From assembly GCA_026182355.1 (NCBI GenBank), contig JAPFBL010001617.1:8309001-8373000 (forward strand): a DNA stretch of 64,000 nucleotides, in the 5' to 3' direction. Position numbers and translations under genes: made by a program. Source of the stretch: Hermatobates lingyangjiaoensis. Its lineage: Eukaryota > Arthropoda > Insecta > Hemiptera > Hermatobatidae. Below, in pieces: positions 54,287-63,569 of this stretch. The notes beneath the pieces were generated by a model. The model saw only the letters and a list, made by a program, of their open reading frames with translations. It was not told where the DNA came from and made no database searches. The first letter of the stretch is position 1, and each line of letters opens with the position of its first letter.

Positions 54287-57200
54287 TCAATCAACATGTT
54301 TTCCTTGTTTATTAAACATGTGGTTTTGGATGTATGTCTTGTCCCATATCGCATCAGATTGTTCTAGTTCATTTTTAATCCATTCTGGAACCTATATACT
54401 TTTGTTAAATTGTACTACAATATCTGTATATATAGAAAATGAATCAAGGACTCACTGAACCATTTGAGTCATCTCTTGGTTCTTTATCTTGTGTTTGCCT
54501 ATTAACTTCACTTTGAATAAACTGAGGTATAGTTACGTCGACTATTACCAGTAGGGCTGTTTTCAAGGCGTAAAGAGAATTCAACATCAATGTGAAACCG
54601 CTGTTCATATTTTCATCAGAAGAAAATAGTCTGAAAAGGATAACATACATTAAATGCATGTATAAGATTTAAAATAATACCTTGAACATTTTTGAAAAAT
54701 ATTCTCTCAAGATTAGAAAGATGAATTCCTATCTTTAAATTACCTTTCAGTAGTTTAGATAAATCTTAACAGAAGGTAAGTTGTTTTGACGAACTTGTTT
54801 GTGTTGTTATAATCTGACTCTCTGAAATAACTTGTAAAAGAAACACTGAGTCACAATCAACTCCATATACACTTTTTTTTTATCTTTATCTCTTCAAGGA
54901 AAAATTAAAATCTTAACAACTCGACTTTTTTACTATACTTATAATTACCTTGTGTGGAGCATGTTTCAATAAAAATTAAAAAAAAACTATACTCATAAAT
55001 TCTTTGTGTTCTAAAAATAGATCAGAAGGTAAAGATTTTTTGAAAATGATTAAAACGTAATTTCTACGAATTGATGTTTAGGTAAATATATCTTTGAAAA
55101 GTTGTTGATCATATTGTTCCAATGAACGGAAAGAAGAATGTTTATTCAGTGTACTATGAATTAATTAGAACTGTTCCTATATTTTAATAGAACACTCCTT
55201 GATATTAATGCTTAAGTTTAGAATTTAACTATTGACTTTTTCTAAGATTTGGTAATTAATTCTAGAATTAATCAGTTATTAAATAGTAAAATCATTTTTC
55301 CACCTTAAGTAACACAGATTTATATACTTAAATAAAATTACGACTGTAGTAAGACTTCGCAATTCTTCTGTCGGCCCTGCAGACTATACTTGTTGAAATA
55401 TTATTCAAGCATTAGTAGTAAATTTTCCATTATTTTTAGAACTTTTTTGTAAAACCAAATTAGTGATCTCCGGTTTGAACAAGTGAGTATCTTTTCTTTC
55501 GAAATTATAAATAAAGAAATTAAGACATTTAAATAAATGGTGACAGTGGAAGAAGTTAACGCCCATCCTGAAATAATGATGAGAGTGAGTATTAATGAAG
55601 CTTCCACCACTCTAGCGGAAAAATGTTGGTACATGGTTCTACCTCAGTTAATCACAGATATCACAAAAAAGCTCACCGAGTACCATTACGTTCCTAGTTC
55701 CCTTAATGACGAAGCTTCAGATCTGAAAGAGGTCTAATCCCTTCAGATCTTTTTTCATCAATGAATTCACACAATCAGAGGGCCGAAAAGTACAAGTGCT
55801 ATTAACAAGTTACAATTGGGTGACAAGAAGTCATCTACTTTATTAAAACAGGTGCGTTAATTGACAAGGAAGAGGCCGAGTGTTGATGAATTTCTGAAGA
55901 CTATATTTCTTGAATTGTTGGTTTCCTAGGCCAGGACAGTTAGAGCTGCTAACCTTAACAACCTTGATACCATCGCAGATATGACAGAAAATGTATTGGA
56001 ATTAAATGTACTTACTGATTCGTATTCTAGTGAGGATATTCTAATTCTGTTAGTTCTAACTCAGTTGAAACAAACTAAGACAACTGGAAATACCATAGAA
56101 TTCCTAACCTGTACCATTAAGTAAGCTGCGCTCTTATCCAGTGTACCTCAAATTGTAACAATGGAGAGAAATCTAAAAACCGGTCTAGGAATAGATTTTG
56201 TCGGTATTACTGCTTGTATGGAGGCTGTGGTATTAAGTGTGTAGAACCATGTTATCACCAGGCCAATGAGTCTAGCGTTAGGACTTGGACCTAGGAAAAC
56301 TCATGGGTCCTGCGCTTTCCAGGACTCAAAGCGCCATGGGTCTTGCAGTAGCCTTTTATTTGTCTCTGATATGAACAGACTTGTGATTTTTAATGGATTC
56401 TGGGACTACATTTCGATGTTATTGTCAAGACAAAGCTAGAAGATATATCTGAGAATAAGGCGCAAATTCACAGATGTGATGTTAGGCCAGTAAAAGGTAT
56501 TGTTATTTCTATCGATGGTCATTACCTTATTCAGGAGTACTAGACAATCTGTTTACCATTTATTACAAGCATCTAGGAGATGGGACAAAAGAAAAGTTAA
56601 TTTAACCACAACTTTGATAGTTGGACTTCATAGCGCTGTTTACAACTAATATTCAAATTGTTATAGTTTGTAAAAATATTCCAACTGATGTGTGTTCCTG
56701 CATCCGTTTCGTATCGTTAACCTTCTACAAATACCCTTCAAGAAATTGCTTTTGCCCAGGTTAACTTTGACGCCTCCAATACCTTTTCACTTTTCACAAC
56801 GGTGGGTTATACTTAATTAATTTGCGAAACAGGTACAGACAAACTGCATCCTCCCACACCAATAGAATGGAGACTACAGAAGAATCTTCAACAGTCTCCA
56901 CCGACTTTCACATTATGTCTTTGGTTAAAATAGGTAATGAACGTTTCTTGAGGCCATCCCTTAGGTAAGATGTTCTTTGAGGAAAATCGTGCACAGTTTA
57001 CCAGTGTGCTAAAGTTTAACACCATAGCACAATTGACATATTATTTATATTATTCATATTATTTCTCGATCGTTTGTATGAAACAAAAAACCCTATAAAA
57101 TAGAAGAAATATTTACCACCACTTTCTAACAGGGGTAATACTTTAGGTAAAGGAAAAAATACCCAGGAGTTGCCCTGCCCTCCTCTTAGCTTCTGCCCCT

Positions 57201-60200
57201 CCCCCTCTTACTCTGTTTGTGTATCTGTCTTTCTCTATCTCTGTACGTCTGTCTCTTTAACTCTCTGTCTTTCAGCTTAAATAACTTTATTCATGCCTAA
57301 GGAAAGCTACACAAATTAATTCAGGGGACAGGAAGAAATAAATATTGATTTATGTACAAACGCTAAAATACAGTGAGCTTCTTTCATTACTTCAGTTCTT
57401 CTAGGATTGGTAAATTCAGTGTTTTGATCCTTTATTCCCTGAAAATATAAAGTTATTATTATTTTTTTTACCTTAGGTGCTAGTAAACACAAAGGAACAG
57501 AATCCTTGTTACTTGATTTTTAGAACCCCAAATAAAAATGGCATTTTCTAATATACCAGCTGCTGTGTAAGTTTCATTACTCGATATCATCTAAAACAAA
57601 TAAAACCCCTAAGAGAATTAAAAAGGTATGATGTATTAGAAATGAATAACATAATTCACGTCATAAAACCCTCTGAGTTTTAATTTGAAGGATCCCTTCC
57701 GTCACCCATATCTCTCTGATACCAAAATGTCTCTCAGCTACCGTTTTGAAATAGCAGATAGTCACTTGGTTACAGAGGGTCTACCCACATAAGTTAGGGC
57801 TACCTCTACCTCTGAATTCTTGGCTACCAGAAAAAAACATAAATAGAAATACTCATTAACTGTAAACTGATAACCTTATTAAAAGTTAGTAATTCTTTAA
57901 AATCAGAGAACCTGAATCAAACATGAACTGTTATATAGCAATTAAATGCTCAGAATAGCTTCTAATGTCTTAAACAGTTGTCTTATTGAAGCTGTTCGAT
58001 CAACAATAAAGTAGCATACACTTTTGATCAAATTATTTGTAAAACAATATTGATAATAAAAATAGAAGTAATTGTTACTGACAGATACATATCTATTTTT
58101 TATTGCACTAACAGTAGCTGGGTAAGAATAGTTATGGCCTAACTGGTAATTTTCATTGCTACCCATTCCTATTATTTCTCCACTGTTTGTTACCATCACA
58201 GTATGATTCTCAGCAAAGCTCACAGTTTTTATATTGCATGCCGTTATGCTAGATACTAGTTGGAATTCCTTAGCTGCAGCAACTGGAATCTGAAAATTCG
58301 CCTTCTTTTATCAATATTTGACTCCAGCTGAACTGAAACGTAATTAACTCAGGTGCAAATAAGTTTTCTTTATACTTGAAAATTATTTAAAGTACTTATT
58401 ACTCTTCATCTCAACAAAATTAATACAACGCACGTGATAACTTACTGTATATCCTAAAATGTGGTAATTGAGGCCAAGTCTGTTGTTTGTATTTACTCCC
58501 ATAACTAGAAGGTTACCATGAGATGTTATTAATCCCACTACATCAAAACCACAGACTACTTTTTGCACTAGAAGTTTTGCTGGGATCTTCATTGAAGTTG
58601 GGACACTTCTGTAAAATATTAAACTCATAATAATTTTGATTTCAACTAGAGTGTAATGTATGACAATTGGCTGCGATTGGTTTTGGTAACTCCAGATAAA
58701 CTGAAGGCAGATTGGGGAGTTTTTTACTTTCCAACTAAAATTTTGTTTAGCACTGTCTGGGTCGTTAAGAATCAATGACTTTGACGGGTGTAACAAATAA
58801 AAAGGAGATAGTGTGGCCTACTAGACTATTATTTAAGCCTACAAGAACACAAGAAAGCATATTATCTGTTTAATTACTTGCTCGTAATTGAAGATAGGAT
58901 AAGTAGTGTTTCCAAAACTTTATAAGAACATAATTTATTATTAGAACTTGAGTTTGAATGCAGAACGCGTCATCAAACTGACTGGCAGTATTCATACTAG
59001 TGAGAAAATTGAGAACTGCATAGTGGAGACCAACTGTCGAGTAGATATCATGAAAATTGAAATGTCAAAGAGGACATTTGATGGGTTATCAGTACCTGCT
59101 TGAATCAGTTCATGATTCAAAGATTGTACGAAATAGACATCATTCAAACTTTACGCTTCCATGAAAAATGATAAAGAAAAAAATTCTGAAGAAATGAGCT
59201 AGTGTGAATGTAAAAATGTATATTTGATCAAATAAGATGTATTTTACTACATACATCTATGGATTGGGCTTGGTTCAATAATTGAAACTAAATCATAAGA
59301 GTTTGTGAGGTCCATAATATATGTTCCTCTGCAAAAAAAAAATATATTAATAATTTCGTTGCTTGTTAATTAATATTCCATAGTTTCTCTCAATGTTTTA
59401 AGACGTACGGTATAAGCAAACTTTGAAGAATGAATCCGTTAGTTGAAATGTATACTGAGGTCCTGCAATTTTAAACAATGCAAGTTGATCATTCAGGTTA
59501 ACTTTATTTGTATTTCAGCTTACGTGAAGGAGATCTAACTCTTTTACTCGAATTGAACGCGTCGTGAAAGTCTTAACTTTCTTTAGGAGTCTTATTCTCA
59601 AATAGACCGCTTAAGTATGTCTGATCGAAGGTAACTGAATCTCATTGACTGTGGTGCGACTTTATGATATATTTTGTAAGGATTATGGAAAGCACTTTTG
59701 CAATTCAACAAACTAATGCATTTGGGGATATATTTTAGTAATCATTGGGTTGCAGATATTAACAGTTAACTTAAAATTTAAATCCATGTTTAACGATCCA
59801 CAATCAAAAACACTTCATTCTATATCAACTACTACTTCTTTAATTCTTACTATGTGGAGTTCCTAAAATTAAATAAAGTTACTAATATATACATGCATAT
59901 TGTTATTACCACTGAGGTTAGTAAGATTAATATTAGAATTAGAAAAAACCGTCATACCTCGTAAGTTGATATCGGAGATGTTGGAGCGCTTTCGGATCTG
60001 GTCCATCTTCATTCGCAACTAATCTGTGGGGCTATTGTCGAGAGGTTTTATAGTCGTGTCCACTGCTATCTAGATATTGTTATTTCAATAATTTGAAATT
60101 TGAAATAACAATATCTAGATAGCAGTGGACACGACTATAAAACCTCTCGACAATAGCCCCACAGATTAGTTGCGAATGAAGATGGACCAGATCCGAAAGC

Positions 60201-60584
60201 GCTCCAACATCTCCGATATCAACTTACGAGGTATGACGGTTTTTTCTAATTCTAATATTAATCTTACTAATATATATTTAGTCCTATAGATTACTACTCT
60301 GCATTGACAAATCAGCTCTGTGAAAACTGATTATCCTTATTTGTAACGACAGGATTGTTAATCTTCCTTAATACAAATTTATTATGTTCATTCCATTTTA
60401 AATTTTAGTACTTGATAAAATCATATTTTTCTGAATATTAATAAAGTGAAAATTTCATTATATACTACTTACAATGTTTGACTGACAATATTGCCCCAAA
60501 CATAGACGAGTCCGCTTTTACTAAGAGCTGCTGCAGTTAATCCCTTGCAACTTATATCAATAATGTCTACCGACATCAAATTTT
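54287..60584 (-). CDS. NEK9: NEK9-like protein, RCC1 repeats and C-terminal region (partial)
   Basis: Recognisable minus-strand exons: 60473-60584 (VDIIDISCKGLTAAALSKSG, LVYVWG), about 59251-59328, 58446-58608 (PAKLLVQKVVCGFDVVGLIT, GNLLVMGVNTNNRLGLN), 58089-58289 (IKTVSFAENHTVMVTNSGEI, GSNENYQLG), about 57513-57590 (SSNETYTAAGILENAIFIWG), 54460-54631 and 54287-54393 (VPEWIKNELEQSDAI, stop). These are degenerate RCC1 blades. Their order, the VxCG(F/C)D..LLT..G..LxxGxN..N+LGLN phrase and the final P-x-W-I/L-x-x-E-L-E match human NEK9, a mitotic and ciliary kinase regulated by its RCC1 domain. The 5' exons (kinase) would lie beyond 64000. The 57.5-kb to 54.6-kb junction does not agree in phase, so one exon or border is missed. 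The tail is much shorter than in vertebrates. Confidence 0.72.
55537..56420 (+). pseudogene. Ty3/gypsy-type gag (and start of pol) relic
   Basis: Pieces in order: CWYMVLPQLITDITKKLTEY and HYVPSSLNDEASDLKE (gag matrix/capsid helices), QLGDKKSSTLLKQ, SVDEFLKTIFLELLVS and NNLDTIADMTENVLEL (the GDRKPSQLLR..LPxxVQxxLxxS..L..LAxxAD pattern), then a knuckle-like CIKCVEPCYH and, after a gap, SSLLFVSDMNRLVIF near the protease site, where DTG/DSG is not preserved. Many stops; no LTRs recognised. It lies antisense inside an intron of the NEK9-like gene. Confidence 0.55.
57000..57430. other. Intron, CT-rich patch
   Basis: A CCCTCCTCTTAGCTTCTGCC then CTGTCT/CTCT-rich stretch (57175-57275) can resemble a polypyrimidine tract on plus. 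No exon seen. Confidence 0.3.
59918..60270. mobile_element. Perfect palindrome with 171-bp arms and hammerhead-like ends
   Basis: Arms 59918-60088 and 60100-60270 appear identical in inverse orientation around an 11-bp spacer. Each arm contains a degenerate hammerhead (ATGAAGA, extra T, helix II GGA/TCC, GAAA, palindrome AGCGCT, then C) at 59979-60021 (minus) and 60168-60210 (plus), with GTTG/CAAC as helix I. TTACTAATATATA occurs on both outer sides (59878-59890 and 60266-60278), a possible target duplication. It sits in a NEK9-like intron. Confidence 0.75.
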
Positions 60585-61085
60585 CTAAAAAAAAATATTG
60601 AAAAATATAAGTAACATTCAAACATTTGATTCAGTTAGAATCATTGAATTTAAACATTTGATTCACTAAACCTCATTTAATATAAATTTATAAATACATT
60701 TAAAGTGCTTTTATTTATTAATATTTAGAATTAAGAACACAGTGACTAGACTTAGAACTTACTAATTAGAAAATTGAATACAGAAAAGTTCAAGTCTAAT
60801 AAAAATTTCCAAAAAATTGTCTAAGGAATCCAGGCTGCTATGAGATTTTGATGTTACACTGTTTTGAACTAAACTACGAATGCCAAAAATATTAATAATT
60901 TTAGCTGGAAAAATAAGATCATACGATATGCTTAAAATAAGCATAAATCAGTATACTTAAACTTTTAAACAAAAACAAAATGAAACGACATGGTCTGCGA
61001 ACCAACATAACTTTTTAATTTAAATTCATATATATATACGTACTCGTATATCAATGATTAAACCACAATAAGAATGGGAAAACAA

Positions 61086-61128
61086 GACTAAGATCTTTCA
61101 ACCGTAACAAGCGGTCTTCGTCAGAGTC
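61086..61128 (-). ncRNA. Hammerhead ribozyme, intact, PLE4 left arm
   Basis: Minus strand: GACT, CTGACGA, A, GACCG, CTTGTTA, CGGTT, GAAA, GATCTT, AGTC. All core positions and helix I are intact. Confidence 0.78.
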
Positions 61129-61399
61129 AAAAACCCAACTGAACACTAGATGCAGAAAACATCTGGTGAGGAGTTGAGCAGAGTGGGAGGGAAGAGTGGT
61201 ATTTTAAAAGGGTGAAAGCACAGGAAAGGACTAATGTCCAGAAAGGGATGTTTGGGGAAACAAAGGAGTACAGTAAGAAAAAGTAAAAAACTATCCGCTA
61301 GCTGTCAACCTAGCTAGGTATATCAATAGCCAAGAGGCTATTGCCCTCGTGACGAAAGTATCAAGTTTGAAGAGACCGTTACTAATGTTTATGCCCTTG

Positions 61400-61624
61400 C
61401 ATATAAAATGTTTATTCTTGCATATAAAAAATGAAAATCATCATATTGATTGGACAGGAGCTAAATTTATTACCTATGAAAAATCAATGTTGTTAAGAAA
61501 TATTATTGAATCGTCTCTAATTAAATTTAATAGATCTAATATTATAAACATTAGTAACGGTCTCTTCAAACTTGATACTTTCGTCACGAGGGCAATAGCC
61601 TCTTCAAAGAGGGTTGGCAGCTAG
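61400..61624 (+). pseudogene. C-terminus of PLE GIY-YIG endonuclease
   Basis: Frame reads HIKNENHHIDWTGAKFITYE, KSMLLRNIIESSLIKFN and NIINISNGLFKLD, then a short tail to a stop at 61622-61624. The H.IDW..AK.I.......R..IESS.I......NI..G pattern is the closing part of Penelope-type GIY-YIG nucleases. Everything upstream is replaced by the inverted arm, so it is only a 5'-truncated scrap, but its frame is open, suggesting recent insertion. Confidence 0.7.
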
Positions 61625-61793
61625 CGGATAGTTTTTTACTTTTTCTTACTGTACTCCTTTGTTTCCCCAAACATCCCTTTCTGGACATTAGTCCTTTCCT
61701 GTGCTTTCACCCTTTTAAAATACCACTCTTCCCTCCCACTCTGCTCAACTCCTCACCAGATGTTTTCTGCATCTAGTGTTCAGTTGGGTTTTT

Positions 61794-61836
61794 GACTCTG
61801 ACGAAGACCGCTTGTTACGGTTGAAAGATCTTAGTC
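61794..61836 (+). ncRNA. Hammerhead ribozyme, intact, PLE4 right arm
   Basis: Same sequence as 61086-61128, in plus orientation, about 170 bp downstream of the endonuclease stop. Confidence 0.78.
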
Positions 61837-61903
61837 TTTTTTTCCCATTCTTATTGTGGTTTAATCATTGATTGTTGTTTCACGTGTTTATGTGAAATCT
61901 TTT

Positions 61904-61935
<32 letters not shown>

Positions 61936-61995
61936 CATTCGCGCTCCGTTCTTCGACGTGGGCAGATCTCTCTCACTTCGTCCTCTCTTCTAGTC

Positions 61996-62035
61996 TACTC
62001 CTGATGACGAACAACAGTTCGAAATATTGAATTTT
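61996..62035 (+). ncRNA. Hammerhead ribozyme (GAAC/GTTC helix II)
   Basis: CTGATGA (62001-62007), extra C, helix II GAAC/GTTC with loop AACA, GAAA, palindrome ATAT, cut after ATT. Helix I CTC/GAA is weak. Adjacent on the left to a (TA)n tract (61905-61930). Confidence 0.65.
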
Positions 62036-62141
62036 GTAAGTGTTCTCTTTATACTTTTTTCTGTGTCGTGCTTTGTGTAATTTAAAGTTATATATATATA
62101 TTTACTTGATAAACGGAAAGACGAACCAAACTGGACACAAT

Positions 62142-62418
62142 AACAGTTCAAAATTGAAGATATGCAGCACAGAAAGTAAAAGAAACACACTTACAGACTC
62201 AAATTTTCGGGTAATCCGTCTTCAGGTGAAAAGAGAAAGGGAGACCAAGCACATTGTAGACGTAACGGCTAGTCACTAGCCTTTGCTAGACACTAGCCGT
62301 TGCGTCTACAATGTGGGTCTCCCTTTCTCTTTTCTCCTGAAGACGGATTACCCGAAAATTTGAGTCTGTAAGTGTGTTTCTTTTACTTTCTGTGCTACCT
62401 ATCTTCGATTTTGAACTG

Positions 62419-62420
<2 letters not shown>
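62142..62420. mobile_element. Foldback of two hammerhead terminal repeats
   Basis: Arms about 62142-62278 and 62284-62420 are inverse copies (AACAGTTCAAAAT... to ...TTTTGAACTGTT). Each has CTGAAGA, extra C, helix II GG/CC with loop ATTA, GAAA, AATT, then T and GAG pairing with CTC (62198-62230 minus; 62331-62366 plus). The centre is CACTAGCC-TTTGCTAGACACTAG-like. The right end runs into a (TA)n tract. Confidence 0.75.

Positions 62421-62470
<50 letters not shown>
62416..62470. repeat. (TA)n microsatellite
   Basis: About 50 bp of TA between two terminal-repeat elements. Confidence 0.9.
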
Positions 62471-62472
<2 letters not shown>

Positions 62473-62615
62473 ATTTCACATAAACACGTGAAATAACAAT
62501 CAATGCTCAAACCAAAATAAGAAATGGGAAAAAAAGACTAAGATCTTTCAACCGTAACAAGCGGTCTTCGTCAGAGTCAAAAACCCAACTGAGTTGGGTT
62601 TTATCTTTGATCATA
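62469..62615 (-). mobile_element. PLE4-family terminal repeat
   Basis: Starts on plus with the terminal hairpin (TTTCACATAAACACGTGAAA), contains an intact minus-strand hammerhead at 62536-62578 and ends CCCAACTGAGTTGGGTTTTA, itself a short hairpin, before another TA tract. Confidence 0.75.
62536..62578 (-). ncRNA. Hammerhead ribozyme, intact
   Basis: Identical to the 61086-61128 motif. Confidence 0.78.
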
Positions 62616-62671
62616 TATATATATATATATATATATAACAGATTCAATAATATATCGACTGTTTGATAGAA

Positions 62672-62968
62672 TAGGTGTGTTCTCTAATCGGGGTTCGGTC
62701 AATTTTCCAGGATAAAAAATCAAACTCTCGTTGCCAACGTTTCGGTTTTATTTAAAACCTTTTTCATAGGCAGAAGTAAGAATTTTTTAACTAAGAAAAT
62801 GAAATTTACATTGTTGTTCCTTTAAATAATGTAAATTTCATTTTCTTAGTTAAAAAATTCTTACTTCTGCCTATGAAAAAGGTTTTAAATAAAACCGAAA
62901 CGTTGGCAACGAGAGTTTGATTTTTTATCCTGGAAAATTGACCGAACCCCGATTAGAGAACACACCTA
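62672..62968. mobile_element. Perfect palindrome with 141-bp arms, hammerhead-like
   Basis: Arms 62672-62812 and 62828-62968 appear identical around a 15-bp spacer, and TA tracts lie outside on both sides (62616-62638; 62968-62991). Each arm has helix I TGCC/GGCA, helix II GGTTTT/AAAACC with loop AAAT, GAAAC and ACGT (62731-62772 minus; 62868-62910 plus), but the first box is TATGAAA instead of CTGANGA, so it is a crippled or variant hammerhead. Related to the intact 30944-30985 copy. Confidence 0.75.
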
Positions 62969-62992
62969 CTATATATATATATATATATATGA

Positions 62993-63260
62993 TCAAAACA
63001 CAATATGAAATGGGAAAACAAGACTAAGATCTTTTAACCGTAAGAAGTGGTCTTCGTCAGAGACAAAAACCCAACTGGGTGGGTTTTTGTCAGTTTTTGG
63101 TCAGTCAGATTTGTTTCAGTGTTTTGTCAGTCAGTTCGGTTTTTGACTCTGACGAAGACCGCTTGTTACGGTTGAATGATCTTAGTCTTGTTTTCCCATT
63201 TCACATTGTGGTGATCATTGATTGTTTTTTCACGTTTTTATGTGAAATCTTTTTATATCT
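62993..63260. mobile_element. PLE4-family terminal repeats, head-to-head, decayed ribozymes
   Basis: Left part (62993-63075) is in minus orientation with the GAAA box changed to AAAA (63022-63065). Right part (63140-63260) is in plus orientation with GAAA changed to GAAT (63144-63186) and ends in the terminal hairpin. Both ribozymes should be inactive. Confidence 0.7.
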
Positions 63261-63302
63261 GGAGGCCAGTTGCGTTTTGCTTCTCAACGCTAGTACTTCG
63301 TA

Positions 63303-63342
63303 CTTCTTCCTGATCACGACTTATGTCGAAATATCGAAGTGA
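63303..63342 (+). ncRNA. Hammerhead-like motif with G8 lost
   Basis: CTGATCA (63310-63316; the catalytic G is C), extra C, helix II GAC/GTC with loop TTAT, GAAA, ATAT, C, then GAAG pairing with CTTC. Architecture kept, catalysis unlikely. Confidence 0.5.
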
Positions 63343-63569
63343 GTACTATAGTGACTTTCTTTGTTCTTTCCTGTGTTAAAGTATATATATAAATTTATCA
63401 ATGTGCAAGCAATAAATATAACCGTCTTTAAAATAAATAAATAAATAAGAAGTTGTAAAGAGGATTAAGATTTATTTTCGTCAAGAGTTCAGTTGCTGGG
63501 TCTAAATAGCTTAATCCCATTTCTGAATTTTTTACTGTTTTTATACCTTGTTATATATAAAACTTGATA

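Larger units (their letters stand above)
61051..61871. mobile_element. PLE4: head-to-head PLE 3' ends forming a foldback
   Basis: Left arm 61051-61390 is the inverse of right arm 61546-61871, with a ~14-bp difference near 61300. The unique 155-bp centre belongs to the plus-strand copy and encodes the end of its endonuclease. Each arm has a C-rich 3' UTR (CTTTCACCCTTTTAAAATACC) and an intact hammerhead. A TA tract flanks the right end, and the conserved terminal hairpin TTTCAC..GTGAAA lies at 61878-61898. Confidence 0.8.

Noticed and set aside
60762..60944. Minus-strand frame upstream of the NEK9-like exons as a further exon
   Set aside because: An acceptor-like TTTTTCCAG exists, but the sequence shows no RCC1 or kinase feature and no agreeing phase.
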